DNA of 37,619 nucleotides from Oscillospiraceae bacterium (GTDB lineage: Bacteria; Bacillota_A; Clostridia; Oscillospirales; Oscillospiraceae): the NCBI GenBank assembly GCA_017505505.1, contig JAFVPA010000054.1, positions 1 to 37,619 on the forward strand, given 5' to 3'. Shown here piece after piece: positions 19,194-27,991 of the stretch (positions are counted from its first letter, which is position 1; each line of letters begins with the position of its first letter). A program made the translations under genes and the position numbers. Under the pieces are notes generated by a model, which searched no databases, was not told the origin of the DNA, and worked only from the letters and a program-made list of their open reading frames with translations.

Positions 19194-19370
19194 TATGGGA
19201 TATTCTGAAAATGGACTCGGATGAAGGTGCTCTTTATATAAAAGAATGTAGGGCGGGGATAGATCCCTGCTCTACATGGATTCTCTGTTTTCCGGGGGTG
19301 ATTAAGGTTCGGTCTGTTCATAAAATTATAGAAGAAAGTCTTTGTTTTTTAAGTTTTTATAAAGGTTCCA
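19194..19370. repeat. Gene-free stretch with a TGTAGGG-type hairpin
   Basis: No gene is supported here. The only structure is an inverted repeat at 19247-19276 (TGTAGGGCGGGGAT, 2-base loop, ATCCCTGCTCTACA; 12 of 14 pairs). It shares the TGTAGGG start with the palindrome at 17787, so both may belong to one dispersed repeat family. Confidence 0.55.
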
Positions 19371-19398
19371 AAAGAAAACCGCCGGGAATTCCCGGCGG
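19371..19398 (-). terminator. Terminator after the split gene's C-terminal half
   Basis: Perfect GC-rich palindrome CCGCCGGGAA/TTCCCGGCGG (19379-19398) followed on the minus strand by TTTTCTTTTG. It ends transcripts that come from the right through the split gene. Confidence 0.8.
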
Positions 19399-19403
19399 CT
19401 GGG

Positions 19404-19775
19404 TCAGCAGGTCTGATAGGGGGGATCGCAGTCGTTCTGGCTGTCACAATTTCTGGGAGAAAACTCCTGGGCGGGGAAGGGGATGCGGCTGAACATCTCG
19501 CAGGGGTCCTCGCCGCCGCCGGGAGTCTCGCAGCATTCCTTGCAGGGAATGGCATAGTCCAGCACTGGCACTACCAGCTGTGCATCCCGTTCCAGACGAA
19601 CGATGGAGAACTGTCCTAACGTCACAAACAGCTGCCGCTGCCCACCGGAGATCACCAGCGGTTCATCAAACATCTGCCGGATGGCCTCCGGCACCTGAAT
19701 GCTGATATTGTCACAGCCGCAGTTATCCGGCTCCTTAATTTTGGAAGCCAACACCATGGGATCCAGGACCTCCAC
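19404..19775 (-). pseudogene. C-terminal half of a conserved protein split by the 11.6-kb insertion
   Basis: This frame codes for about 123 residues, including VEVLDPMVLASKIKEPDN, SIQVPEAIRQMFDEPLVI, LFVTLGQFSIVRLERDAQLV and a cysteine-rich end (IPCKECCETPGGGEDPCEMFSRIPFP). I remember this combination as the C-terminal half of a clostridial protein of roughly 270-300 residues with no firm function; the N-terminal half lies at 31344-31820. Both halves are on the minus strand in the right order. The codon for VE at the left border (GTGGAG) is the same codon phase as in the N-terminal half. An ATG at 19757 after GGAGG could give a 117-residue product, but the spacing looks accidental. Confidence 0.7.
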
Positions 19776-19792
19776 TATGGACACCAAATAGG
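19769..19792. repeat. Left junction of the island (attL-like)
   Basis: Direct repeat CCTCCAC (19769-19775), then TAT, then the 14-bp arm GGACACCAAATAGG (19779-19792). The same direct repeat and the reverse complement of the arm are found at the right junction (31343-31367). Counting the flanking bases, 17 of 18 bases match (CTRTGGACACCAAATAGG). Confidence 0.8.
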
Positions 19793-19830
19793 CAGGTAGA
19801 AAAGTTGGAGACTTTCCCCGATTGTCAAGA

Positions 19831-20640
19831 TCAATCAGAATATTCCGAACTCCAGAGTCGGTCTTCCAGCAGCGTTTCTTTTTTTGCGGTGTTTTCGCTG
19901 CTGCCTGATTCCAGCCAGGAAAGCAGCTTCGGGAGTTGGGCATCCCAATAATTCCATTCGTGGATCGCACCTTCTTCCCAGTTAGAGGTTATGGGAATAT
20001 TCCGTGAATCACAGAGTGAACAGAAGGTTTTATTTCCCTCTGCCAGGAAATCTTCAGTACCGCAGTAGTGGTATATTTCCGGTAACTCCATGGCATCGGA
20101 TAACAGTGACAGTAGGTTTTCTTCTTCGGGCACCTGGGTACCGCCGAAGCACAAAAGCCAGTCCCGGTGGAACATGGGGGCATTGCTGACCATCTGCTGG
20201 ATGTCCAACACGCCGGAAAGAAGGCCTACCTTGCTGAAACGCCCCGGTTCTTTCAGTGCAATCTTGCAGGCACCATAGGCACCCATGGAATTACCGGCAA
20301 TATAGCGGAATTTGGCATCCTGGGTGATGGGGAATACAGCTTCGCAAAATGCAGGAATCTCCTGACTGACATGGGTATAGTAGGCATCACCGTAAGCCAT
20401 ATCGCAGTAAAAGCTCCGGGCTGCGTTAGGCAGAACAATAGCTAGTTGCTGGGCATCGGCATAGCGTTCCAGGGATGTTCTTAACAGCCAGCTGTCGGCG
20501 CTGTCTGTTAAACCATGGAGCAGATATACCACGGGATACCGCTGAAGGTTTCCCTTCGCAGCGCCGGAGGGCAGCAAAACCGTAACCTGCGCGTCCCGGC
20601 CCAGACATTCCGAGAAAAACGTACAGTTCAGTTTAATCAT
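19831..20640 (-). CDS. Esterase D-family alpha/beta hydrolase (tributyrin/feruloyl-type esterase)
   Basis: Putative carboxylesterase, cytoplasmic since no signal peptide is seen. The 269 residues show the alpha/beta-hydrolase order: YPVVYLLHGL (36-44, oxyanion region), nucleophile S118 in GNSMGAYGA, acid D197 in CGTEDFLAE, and base H227 in AIHEWNYWDAQLP. This is the EstA/S-formylglutathione-hydrolase-like group. I chose the ATG at 20640 (MIKLNCTFF) with AGGAGGT 7 bases upstream rather than the GTG three codons earlier. It is the leftmost gene of the island and is divergent from the sugar importer, so it may deacetylate plant glycans or sugars; this is inference. Confidence 0.88.
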   Translation of the reverse strand: MIKLNCTFFSECLGRDAQVTVLLPSGAAKGNLQRYPVVYLLHGLTDSADSWLLRTSLERYADAQQLAIVLPNAARSFYCDMAYGDAYYTHVSQEIPAFCEAVFPITQDAKFRYIAGNSMGAYGACKIALKEPGRFSKVGLLSGVLDIQQMVSNAPMFHRDWLLCFGGTQVPEEENLLSLLSDAMELPEIYHYCGTEDFLAEGNKTFCSLCDSRNIPITSNWEEGAIHEWNYWDAQLPKLLSWLESGSSENTAKKETLLEDRLWSSEYSD

Positions 20641-20658
20641 ATTTTTCACCTCCTAGTT

Positions 20659-20687
20659 ATTGTATTGGATGGCATATCAATTGTCAA
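20659..20687 (-). promoter_or_regulatory. Sigma-A promoter of the esterase gene
   Basis: TTGACA, 17-bp spacer, TACAAT on the minus strand, ending about 18 bp ahead of the esterase start. A near-consensus promoter with a very short leader. Confidence 0.8.
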
Positions 20688-20756
20688 TCGCTTCCCCATG
20701 GCACAATCGCCAATTATGGTATATGTATTTTGGAGATTTGTCCGATTTTCAGCATT

Positions 20757-20772
20757 AATTAAACCTTTAATT
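20757..20772. promoter_or_regulatory. AATTAAA-CC-TTTAATT palindrome upstream of the sugar operon promoter
   Basis: Perfect 7-bp inverted repeat with a 2-bp centre, ending at the -35 of the importer operon. A possible activator or repressor site; AT-rich, so it could also be a chance UP-element-like sequence. Confidence 0.4.
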
Positions 20773-20799
20773 GACAAAAACGCCAAAAACGTGTTATAT
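20771..20799 (+). promoter_or_regulatory. Sigma-A promoter of the alpha-galactoside operon
   Basis: Perfect -35 TTGACA, 17-bp spacer, -10 TTATAT (TATATT is one base further). It lies 60 bp ahead of the binding-protein start. Confidence 0.8.
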
Positions 20800-20810
20800 T
20801 TAATAGGTAA

Positions 20811-20820
20811 ATCGTACGAT
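20811..20820. promoter_or_regulatory. Operator-like palindrome ATCGTACGAT
   Basis: Perfect 10-bp palindrome located just below the -10, around +6 to +15 of the expected transcript. The position fits a repressor site (LacI- or other sugar-responsive type). No regulator gene lies in this window. Confidence 0.45.
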
Positions 20821-20858
20821 ATTTTTATGGATTTACAAAAAAATTAGGAGGAAATATA

Positions 20859-22130
20859 ATGAAAAAGTTAGTAGCACTGCTGCTGGCCATGGCTATGGTT
20901 TTTGCCCTGGCTGCCTGCGGCAACTCCGGCGCTTCTAAGAAAGAAGTCCTGGAAACCCATGCTCCCGAAGATGTAACTCTGTCTGTTTGGGTCAGCGGCG
21001 CCGGCGCTCAGGTTGAGGCCATGCAGGCTGCCGTGAAGGCTTTCGAAGCAGAAACCGGCTATACCGTCGAGTTCTCCGCCCCCGGCGAATCCTATGAGGA
21101 ACTGATGAAGACCAAGATGGCTGCAAATGATATGCCCGATGTCTTCGACACTCATGGCTGGTCCGCTACCCGTTACGCTGACTATCTGATGCCCACCAAC
21201 GAGATGTCCTTCGCTTCCCGTCTGGATCCCCAGATCACTTCCGTTATCACTGCTGCTGACGGCAATATGTATGTTCTGCCCTTCGATGTGGATATCACCG
21301 GCATGGTCTACAATGTGGATGTCTGTGAGGAAGCAGGTGTCAATGTTGACGAGATCAAGACTTGGGCTGACTTTGAAGCAGCCTGTGAGAAGGTTAAGGC
21401 CATCGGCAAGATTCCTGTCCATATGGGCGGCGCCAACAACTTTACCGTTGGCTGGTTCTATGACCGTGTTGCTCCTTCCTACTACCTGACCGATCCCAAC
21501 AACAACCAGATCGAGAACCTGCGCAGCGGTAAGTTCGACGAGTCCCTGTGGGTGGAAATCTCCACCATGCTGGATTCTTGGGTTACCAAGGGTTACCTGA
21601 ATGCTGACTGTGTCTCCGGTGAATATACCGCTGACGTGGCAGCCCTTGCTACCAACGAGGCTGCATTCCTGTTCTACGGCAACATCGCCGTTACCCTGGG
21701 CCTTGGCATTAACCCCGAAGCAAACCTGGGCATGATGCCCCTGCCCGCAAAGACCGCTTCCGATGAGACATCCCTGATTGCTGGTGAAAACGTGGCTCTG
21801 GGTGTTTGGAATGAGTCCAGCTATAAGGCTGAGGCCATCCAGCTGCTGGAGTACCTGGCTCAGCCCGAGGTCGCCAAGACCATCGCTGCTGCTACCGGCA
21901 ACAAGTCTGCTCTGACCGATGTGGAACTGGATCTGGGCGCAATCCAGACCTATCTGGACAAGCATGCCAACGTTAAGACCTTCCCCTACTTCGACCGTGA
22001 CTATCTGCCCAGCGGTCTGTGGGATGTGCTGTGTGCTACCGGTCAGGAAGTCCTGGCTCAGAAACCCGGTGCAATTGAAAATGCTGCTGCACAGGTCAAG
22101 ACAACCTTCGACGAGAAGTTCGGTGGCTGA
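20859..22130 (+). CDS. Sugar ABC transporter substrate-binding lipoprotein (alpha-galactoside type)
   Basis: Extracellular binding protein of the CUT1 family (MsmE/RafE-like). The 423 residues begin with a lipoprotein signal peptide ending LAAC, with the lipidated cysteine at residue 20. The mature part has the family pattern (LSVWVSG near 42, MKTKMAANDMPDVFDTHGW, LPFDVDITGMVYNVD, a WADFEAACEKVKAIGKIPVHMGG motif). AGGAGG sits 7 bases before the ATG. It is the first gene of the operon; the next hairpin probably makes this gene the most abundant product. The GH36 gene downstream points to raffinose, melibiose or stachyose as ligand. Confidence 0.9.
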   Translation: MKKLVALLLAMAMVFALAACGNSGASKKEVLETHAPEDVTLSVWVSGAGAQVEAMQAAVKAFEAETGYTVEFSAPGESYEELMKTKMAANDMPDVFDTHGWSATRYADYLMPTNEMSFASRLDPQITSVITAADGNMYVLPFDVDITGMVYNVDVCEEAGVNVDEIKTWADFEAACEKVKAIGKIPVHMGGANNFTVGWFYDRVAPSYYLTDPNNNQIENLRSGKFDESLWVEISTMLDSWVTKGYLNADCVSGEYTADVAALATNEAAFLFYGNIAVTLGLGINPEANLGMMPLPAKTASDETSLIAGENVALGVWNESSYKAEAIQLLEYLAQPEVAKTIAAATGNKSALTDVELDLGAIQTYLDKHANVKTFPYFDRDYLPSGLWDVLCATGQEVLAQKPGAIENAAAQVKTTFDEKFGG

Positions 22131-22184
22131 TACGACTCTGTTCTCAAAACAGCCCGGTTCCAATAGCAAGATCCAATAAGACAT

Positions 22185-22212
22185 GGACAGGGACAATAAA
22201 GCGTCCCTGTCC
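22185..22212 (+). terminator. Attenuating hairpin between binding protein and permease genes
   Basis: Perfect 10-bp stem GGACAGGGAC / GTCCCTGTCC with an 8-base loop, followed by TGTTTTGC. Such partial terminators are common after binding-protein genes and would reduce permease transcription. The rest of the 141-bp gap holds nothing else I can name. Confidence 0.7.
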
Positions 22213-22271
22213 TGTTTTGCTTATTATGAAAGAGTCGGCACAGCATGGCTGTACCGATCGGAGGTGTAACA

Positions 22272-23141
22272 ATGCACAAACGGAATAGAAGCATCAATCT
22301 TTTCTATGTCCCGGCACTGATCCTGTTTGTGATTTTCGTGGTGTATCCCTTCACCAAGGGTATTTTCCTGTCTTTCACAAATTGGAACGGTTATTCCAAG
22401 TCCTATAAAATGGTGGGTATCGACAACTATATCCGGATGCTGTCCGATCCCAATGTCCGCACCGCCATTGTCAATACTTTGATTTATGGCGCGGGATCTA
22501 CTCTGATCCAGAACGTTTTGGGCCTGTTCCTGGCACTGCTGCTGAACTCCAAGTTCTACGGCCGTTCCGTACTGCGTACCGTGGTGTACCTGCCTGTTAT
22601 GATTGCTCCCTTGATCATGGGCTACATCATGTACTTCTTCTTCACCTTCAATAATGGTGCCATCAACGACATTCTTGCGCTGTTCGGCAAGGCTCCTGTT
22701 GACTGGCTGGCTGACGGTAAACGGGCTGTGGTGATTTTAACAATCGTAAACTCCCTGCAGTTTGTGGGCATTTCCATGGTTCTGTACCTTGCAGGTCTGC
22801 AGAATATCTCTTCCATGTACTATGATGCAGCTGCCATTGATGGTGTCAATGCTGTTCAGAAGTTCCTGTATGTTACTGTGCCTCTGCTGATGCCTTCCGT
22901 TACCTCTTCCGTGACCATCAACCTGATCGGTGGTCTGAAGCTGTTTGACGTGATTTCTGCGCTGACCGGCGGCGGTCCCGGCTATGATACTAACTCCATG
23001 TCTACTCTGATCCACCGTCTGTACTTCGGCAGTGAGCGTGCAGGCTACGCTTCCGCAGTGGGCCTGGTATTCTTCGTGTTCATTATGATTGTTAGTAACT
23101 TTGTTGTCAATGCATTGCAGAGAAAGCAGGTGGAGATGTGA
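22272..23141 (+). CDS. ABC sugar transporter permease, first (MalF/MsmF-like)
   Basis: Membrane component of the importer, 289 residues with six hydrophobic helices. The cytoplasmic EAA-type loop is YYDAAAIDGVNAVQKFLYVTVPLLMP (about residues 187-212), which docks onto the ATPase. I chose the ATG at 22272 (MHKRNRSINLFYVP) because GGAGGTG lies 5 bases upstream; an in-frame ATG at 22245 has no such site. It overlaps the next permease start by 4 bp (GTGA). Confidence 0.92.
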   Translation: MHKRNRSINLFYVPALILFVIFVVYPFTKGIFLSFTNWNGYSKSYKMVGIDNYIRMLSDPNVRTAIVNTLIYGAGSTLIQNVLGLFLALLLNSKFYGRSVLRTVVYLPVMIAPLIMGYIMYFFFTFNNGAINDILALFGKAPVDWLADGKRAVVILTIVNSLQFVGISMVLYLAGLQNISSMYYDAAAIDGVNAVQKFLYVTVPLLMPSVTSSVTINLIGGLKLFDVISALTGGGPGYDTNSMSTLIHRLYFGSERAGYASAVGLVFFVFIMIVSNFVVNALQRKQVEM

Positions 23142-23962
23142 AAAACAAGACTTTACGCAATACTCTTTTGCTATCCCCGCTGCTGCTGGCCATTATGGCG
23201 GTTTATCTGTCTCCTTTCTACATTACTACCGCCATTGCCTTCAAGAATCCTACTGACCAGAGTTCTTATTGGAAATTCCCCGCCAATCCTACCTGGGAAA
23301 ACTTCGCAACGGCTATCCAGAATGCGGGTATCGTGGAATCTCTGGGCCGAACTGCCATTATCACCTTCTTCGTGCTGGTGATCTGCGTTATTACCAGTGC
23401 GTTGGGTGCCTATCCTCTGGCAAGACGCCAGACAAAGGTCAACAAGGGAATCCAGGCTTTTGTCCTGGGTGTTATGATGGTTCCTCCTCTGAGTATTCTG
23501 GTGCCCCTGTACTCCATCATTGTCAGTATGGGCGGTGTCAATCAGTACTGGGCTATCATCCTGGTTATGACTACCTATCAGCTTCCCCAGGCTATGTTCC
23601 TGTACATCAACTTTATCAATGCCATTCCTGTGGCACTGGACGAAGCAGCCACCATCGATGGCTGTGGCCCCATGCGGACATTCTTCCATATTATTATGCC
23701 TCAGCTGAAACCCGTTACCGCTTCTGTCATTATTCTGGCCTGCATGAACTGCTGGAATGACTATCAGTTCTCCCGCTACATCCTGCAGTCTACCGATATG
23801 AATACCGTGACACTGTCCATTTCCTCCTTCTTCTCTCAGACCTACAGCAACCTCTATGCCGCATCCGCCTCTGCTCTGCTGGCAGTTCTGCCTGTGGTTA
23901 TCGTCTTCCTGTTCCTGCAGAAGTACTTTGTCCAGGGCATGATTGACAGCGCCGTCAAATAA
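23138..23962 (+). CDS. ABC sugar transporter permease, second (MalG/MsmG-like)
   Basis: Second membrane component, 274 residues, six helices, GTG start overlapping the preceding stop. The EAA loop is VALDEAATIDGCGPMRTFFHIIMPQLKP (about 168-195). No ATP-binding gene follows, so the pair probably works with a shared ATPase of the MsmK/UgpC type encoded elsewhere, as is usual for CUT1 transporters of Firmicutes. The GH36 gene starts 16 bp later. Confidence 0.92.
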   Translation: MKNKTLRNTLLLSPLLLAIMAVYLSPFYITTAIAFKNPTDQSSYWKFPANPTWENFATAIQNAGIVESLGRTAIITFFVLVICVITSALGAYPLARRQTKVNKGIQAFVLGVMMVPPLSILVPLYSIIVSMGGVNQYWAIILVMTTYQLPQAMFLYINFINAIPVALDEAATIDGCGPMRTFFHIIMPQLKPVTASVIILACMNCWNDYQFSRYILQSTDMNTVTLSISSFFSQTYSNLYAASASALLAVLPVVIVFLFLQKYFVQGMIDSAVK

Positions 23963-23978
23963 GAAAAGGAGTGCTTTT

Positions 23979-26183
23979 ATGGACCTGATTACCCTGCATA
24001 CAAAAAATACCACCTACCAGATGGGTGTTAACGAGAATGGCTTCCTGCTGCACCTGTATTATGGTCCCCGGACGGAAGGCGATATGAGCAATCTGCTGAC
24101 CTATTTCTTCCGCTGCGGCCATGGCAACCCCTATGACCGGGGCACCGACCGTCTGTTCTCCTGTGACTTTGCACCCCAGGAATATTCCTGCTATGGTTCC
24201 GGTGACTACAGAAACCATGCTTTCCGTGTTCGCAGTGCAGACGGCACAGCCGGTGCTGATCTGCGTTACAAGTCTCACAGCATTACCGATGGCAAGTATA
24301 CTATCCCCGGTCTGCCTGCATCCTATGGCGATGCCAAGACCTGCGAGGTGGTTCTGGAAGATCCCCGTCTGGCTTTGGAAGTGGTTCTGAAGTATGGTAT
24401 CTTCTATGAAGAGAATATCATCACCAGAAGTGTGGAAGTTCGGAACAACGGCAGCGATGCTTTGTACCTGAATAAGGTTATGAGTGCTTCCTTCGACTTT
24501 GTTACCGGCCAGTATGACCTGATCCACTTCTATGGCCGTCATTTCAATGAAATGAATTTCGAGCGCACCTTTGTGGGCCATGAGGCAATCTCTATCGGCA
24601 GCCGCCGTGGTGTTTCCGGCCATCAGCATAATCCCTTTGCCATTCTGTGTGACCGGGATGCCGGTGAGGAGCATGGTTCCTGCTATGGCATGAGCCTGAT
24701 GTTCAGCGGCAACTATGTAATCCAGGCAGAACAGGACCAGTACAGCCAGACCCGGTTCCAGGCTGGTATCTCCGACGAGATGCTGGATTACCGGCTCCTG
24801 TCCGGTGAGAAGTTCTATGCTCCTGAAGTCATCATGACCTATTCTTCCGAGGGCTTGGGCAAGCTTTCCCGGAACTACCACCGTTTCATCCGCCATAATG
24901 TCTGCCGGGGTAAGTATAAGCTCCAGCGCCGTCCCATCCTGGTCAATAACTGGGAAGCTACCTATTTCAGCTTTACCGGCGATAAGCTGCTGGAAATCTG
25001 TGACGAGGCAGCGAAGCTGGGTATCGAAATGTTTGTTCTGGACGACGGCTGGTTTGGTAACCGCGGCTGTCTGCAGCCCGGTGAGGCAAGCTTCGGCGAT
25101 GACAGAGGTCTGGGTGACTGGGTTGTTAACGAAGAAAAGATGGGCGGCCCCATCAAGAACATTGTTGACAAGGTCAATGCAAAGGGCCTGAAATTTGGTC
25201 TGTGGATCGAGCCGGAAATGGTTAATGAGGACAGTAATCTCTACAGAACTCATCCCGACTGGGCACTGAAGATCCCCGGTAAGCCCCCTGTTCTGGGCCG
25301 CTCCCAGCTGGTGCTGGACTTTACCCGGGATGAAGTGGTGCAGAATATCTTTGATCAGATAACTGCAGTGGTGGATACTGCGAATATTGAGTACATCAAG
25401 ATGGACATGAACCGCAGCATCTGCGAGGCCTATTCTGCAGCAGCCGGTCATCAGAACTTCGGTGAGATCACTTATAAGTATGTCCTGGGCGTCTATAAGT
25501 TCCTGGATATGCTGATGGAGCGGTATCCCGATATGCTCATCGAGGGCTGCAGCAGCGGTGGCGCCCGTTATGATGCCGGTATGATGTACTATACGCCTCA
25601 AATCTGGACCAGCGACAACTCTGATGCCATCGAGCGTCTGAATATCCAGTGCAGCGCTTCCTACGGCTATCCTGTTTCCGTTGTTGGTTCCCATGTTTCC
25701 GCAGTGCCTAACCATCAGAATCATCGGATCACCGATATTGATACCCGCGGCGTGGTTGCCATGTCCGGCAACTTTGGTTATGAGCTGGATCTGACAAAGC
25801 TCAGCCAGGAAGACAAGGATAAGATCAAGGAGCAGATCGTCCGCTTCAAAGCAGACTGGGATATCATTCATAACGGTGATTACTACCGCGTTACTCCCGG
25901 CGGAGAGAACCGGGAGTATGTAGCATGGAATATGGTTTCCACCGATAAGAAGCAGGCTCTGCTGAATCTGGTCACCACCAATACCCATGGTAATCCTTTG
26001 GCCATCTACGGTAAACTCAAAGGACTGGAGCCCAACACCATGTATCGCTGTGTGGAAACCGGCGCTGTGTTCAGCGGCACAGAACTGATGTACATCGGTA
26101 TGCCCATTGCTACAACCCAGGAAGAATTTGACACCCTTACTGAGTATGTTGCCTTCCAGCGCCATTTCCTGGCACAGGAATAA
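23979..26183 (+). CDS. aga: GH36 alpha-galactosidase
   Basis: Hydrolyses terminal alpha-1,6-galactose from raffinose-family sugars and melibiose by a retaining mechanism, probably in the cytoplasm since no signal peptide is seen. The 734-residue length matches AgaA of Geobacillus. Catalytic residues: nucleophile D476 in YIKMDMNR, acid/base D546 in IWTSDNSDAIERL. Other signatures: FVLDDGWFGNR, GLWIEPEMVNEDSNLYRTHPDW and GCSSGGARYDAGM. I chose the ATG at 23979 (AAAAGGAGTG upstream) over the earlier in-frame ATG at 23943, which lies inside the permease gene. Confidence 0.95.
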   Translation: MDLITLHTKNTTYQMGVNENGFLLHLYYGPRTEGDMSNLLTYFFRCGHGNPYDRGTDRLFSCDFAPQEYSCYGSGDYRNHAFRVRSADGTAGADLRYKSHSITDGKYTIPGLPASYGDAKTCEVVLEDPRLALEVVLKYGIFYEENIITRSVEVRNNGSDALYLNKVMSASFDFVTGQYDLIHFYGRHFNEMNFERTFVGHEAISIGSRRGVSGHQHNPFAILCDRDAGEEHGSCYGMSLMFSGNYVIQAEQDQYSQTRFQAGISDEMLDYRLLSGEKFYAPEVIMTYSSEGLGKLSRNYHRFIRHNVCRGKYKLQRRPILVNNWEATYFSFTGDKLLEICDEAAKLGIEMFVLDDGWFGNRGCLQPGEASFGDDRGLGDWVVNEEKMGGPIKNIVDKVNAKGLKFGLWIEPEMVNEDSNLYRTHPDWALKIPGKPPVLGRSQLVLDFTRDEVVQNIFDQITAVVDTANIEYIKMDMNRSICEAYSAAAGHQNFGEITYKYVLGVYKFLDMLMERYPDMLIEGCSSGGARYDAGMMYYTPQIWTSDNSDAIERLNIQCSASYGYPVSVVGSHVSAVPNHQNHRITDIDTRGVVAMSGNFGYELDLTKLSQEDKDKIKEQIVRFKADWDIIHNGDYYRVTPGGENREYVAWNMVSTDKKQALLNLVTTNTHGNPLAIYGKLKGLEPNTMYRCVETGAVFSGTELMYIGMPIATTQEEFDTLTEYVAFQRHFLAQE

Positions 26184-26212
26184 CAGGAACATATCCGAAA
26201 CAGAATGAAGAA

Positions 26213-26242
26213 CGGCAGGATCTCAACAATGGGATCCTGCCG
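26213..26242 (+). terminator. Terminator of the alpha-galactoside operon
   Basis: Perfect 10-bp stem CGGCAGGATC / GATCCTGCCG with a 10-base loop, followed by TGTTTTGTT. It begins 30 bp after the GH36 stop. Confidence 0.85.
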
Positions 26243-26384
26243 TGTTTTGTTGGTATAGGTGAAATATAGTGACCATTCGTGTGGACTGCCCTGTGTGTAT
26301 GATGATTTCTTTGGCACTGCGAAAAAGGTGATGACTGAAGAATAGCGGGCAAGAAAGTTTCTGGAAGGATAATCTGACACAAAT

Positions 26385-26418
26385 GAATCCTCCACTTTCA
26401 GGAGAAAGCGGGGGATTC
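26385..26418 (-). terminator. Possible terminator after the serine recombinase
   Basis: A 15-bp stem with two mismatches (arms 26385-26399 and 26404-26418, loop AGGA), 31 bp beyond the recombinase stop. The following ATTTG is weak as a U-run. The rest of 26243-26449 holds no gene I can support. Confidence 0.45.
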
Positions 26419-26449
26419 TGCTCCCTAAAGAAAAGAAAGCAGGTAAAAA

Positions 26450-27961
26450 TTATGTGTGCTCCAGATCCTCAAACTTCTTCAGTACAATCCGAACATTACC
26501 ATCCCGATTCACGGAAATGTGATCTATCACACGGTGCATATCGGTATTGGTGACGGTATCCAGTTCCAGCAATCTGAGGATTTCCTCGGTATAGCGGCGA
26601 ATTACCTGCTCAGCATTATTGAGGATTCTGGCAGACTGCTCGATCTGCTCCAGATCCATATCCACAGCTTTCAGCTCTTCCAGGATGGCAGGAAGCTTGT
26701 TTTTTAGTTCTGGCAGGGTGATCAAATTATTGGCATACATTTCCTGGTAGCGGTCCTTTTTGGAAAGGAGCTTTTTTCTTTTCTGCTCAATATCCCGTTT
26801 GGTTTGGGCGGGAGTATCCGTTTTGGGGATCTTCTGCTCCAGACTGGCCAGGACGCTGTCAATGAAGGCTTCTTTGTCAGCAATCAGAGAAGTGAAGTAT
26901 TGCTTCAGCTCCCGGATCAGATCCGGCTCGTTGAGGACAACGTTGTTGTCGCAGCGCATGGCAGTATACTGATCATTGGTAACGCAACGCCAGTAAACCC
27001 TGGTGTTTACATAGGTATAGGTCTTTCTGGTGAAGGAGCGACCACAATGCTCACATTTTATGAGCGTAGAAAATACGTGCTTACTACTGTAGCGGGCTTC
27101 CCGGAAAGGCTCACCGGAGTCATATTTGATCCTGCGGGAAGCCATAATTTTCTGTGCCTTTTCAAAGACTTCCGGAGAAACAATGGCCCATTCCGGGCGG
27201 TCATGTTGAAACTGCTCTTCTACAGGAACGTTGACCTGTTTACCTGTAAGGAAATCCTCAATCTCGTATTTGTGATTGATAAGTGTACCCCTGTAAATGG
27301 GATTCACAAGAATTCTGCGTACTCCCCGGGCGTTCCAGTCATTGCCATACTTGGTCTTGTCCCCATCGCGGTTCAGTGTGAGGCTGATGGTACGGCAGCC
27401 CAAGCCTTGTTCGTTGTATAGAGCAAAGATTTTACGGACAATTCTGCTCTCCTCTGGGTTGATGGCAAGCGTGAAGTTGTCGATTCGGTCATAGCCAAAA
27501 AGCTTTTGGGGTACCCGCCCTTTCTCTGCGTTCAATCGCTTCCCAAATTTTGTACGCTTACTCAAATTGGCTGATTCCTCTTGGGCCATGGCGGAGAAAA
27601 GGGTGAGGATGAACTCAGAATCCCCCATGGAATCCATATTGGCATTGAGGAAAATCACATTGATCCCAATGGCCTTCAGTTCACGGATACTGACCAAAAA
27701 ATCTACAGTATTTCTTGCAAGTCTGCTGATGTCCTTAACCACAACAGTCTGAAAAAAACCACAACGGGCATCCCGCATAAGCCGGTTGAACGCATCCCGC
27801 CGTTTCAGGGAAGTTCCGGTGATGCCTTCATCTGCATATAGCCGGAATAACTCATGTCCGTTGCGTTTGGCATACTCGATAAAAAACTCTTTCTGATGAG
27901 CCAGGCTACTTAGCTGTTCGTCTTTGTCCGTACTGACCCGGCAGTAGGCAGCAACCTTCAT
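26450..27961 (-). CDS. Large serine recombinase (integrase/excisionase family)
   Basis: Site-specific recombinase that cuts and rejoins DNA through a serine. The 503 residues have the resolvase catalytic domain (1-150) with nucleophile S10 in YCRVSTDKDEQ, the recombinase domain (about 160-290), a zinc ribbon with C303, C306, C326 and C337, and a C-terminal coiled-coil region (about 345-440). I chose the ATG at 27961 since AAAGGAG lies upstream; the frame is open further but without a ribosome binding site. It is the only recombinase in the island and the natural candidate for its integration and excision. Placement in the middle of the island is unusual. Confidence 0.93.
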   Translation of the reverse strand: MKVAAYCRVSTDKDEQLSSLAHQKEFFIEYAKRNGHELFRLYADEGITGTSLKRRDAFNRLMRDARCGFFQTVVVKDISRLARNTVDFLVSIRELKAIGINVIFLNANMDSMGDSEFILTLFSAMAQEESANLSKRTKFGKRLNAEKGRVPQKLFGYDRIDNFTLAINPEESRIVRKIFALYNEQGLGCRTISLTLNRDGDKTKYGNDWNARGVRRILVNPIYRGTLINHKYEIEDFLTGKQVNVPVEEQFQHDRPEWAIVSPEVFEKAQKIMASRRIKYDSGEPFREARYSSKHVFSTLIKCEHCGRSFTRKTYTYVNTRVYWRCVTNDQYTAMRCDNNVVLNEPDLIRELKQYFTSLIADKEAFIDSVLASLEQKIPKTDTPAQTKRDIEQKRKKLLSKKDRYQEMYANNLITLPELKNKLPAILEELKAVDMDLEQIEQSARILNNAEQVIRRYTEEILRLLELDTVTNTDMHRVIDHISVNRDGNVRIVLKKFEDLEHT

Positions 27962-27991
27962 TCTTTTTGTCTCCTTTCGTTCGAATATATG

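Noticed and set aside
19404..19970. The full 188-codon frame starting at 19970 as the gene start
   Set aside because: The first 60 residues overlap the esterase coding sequence in another frame; homology-like sequence starts only at the island junction.
23955..26192. A 745-codon open frame antisense to the GH36 gene
   Set aside because: Same reason: a shadow of codon bias opposite a gene with conserved catalytic residues; no domain or ribosome binding site.
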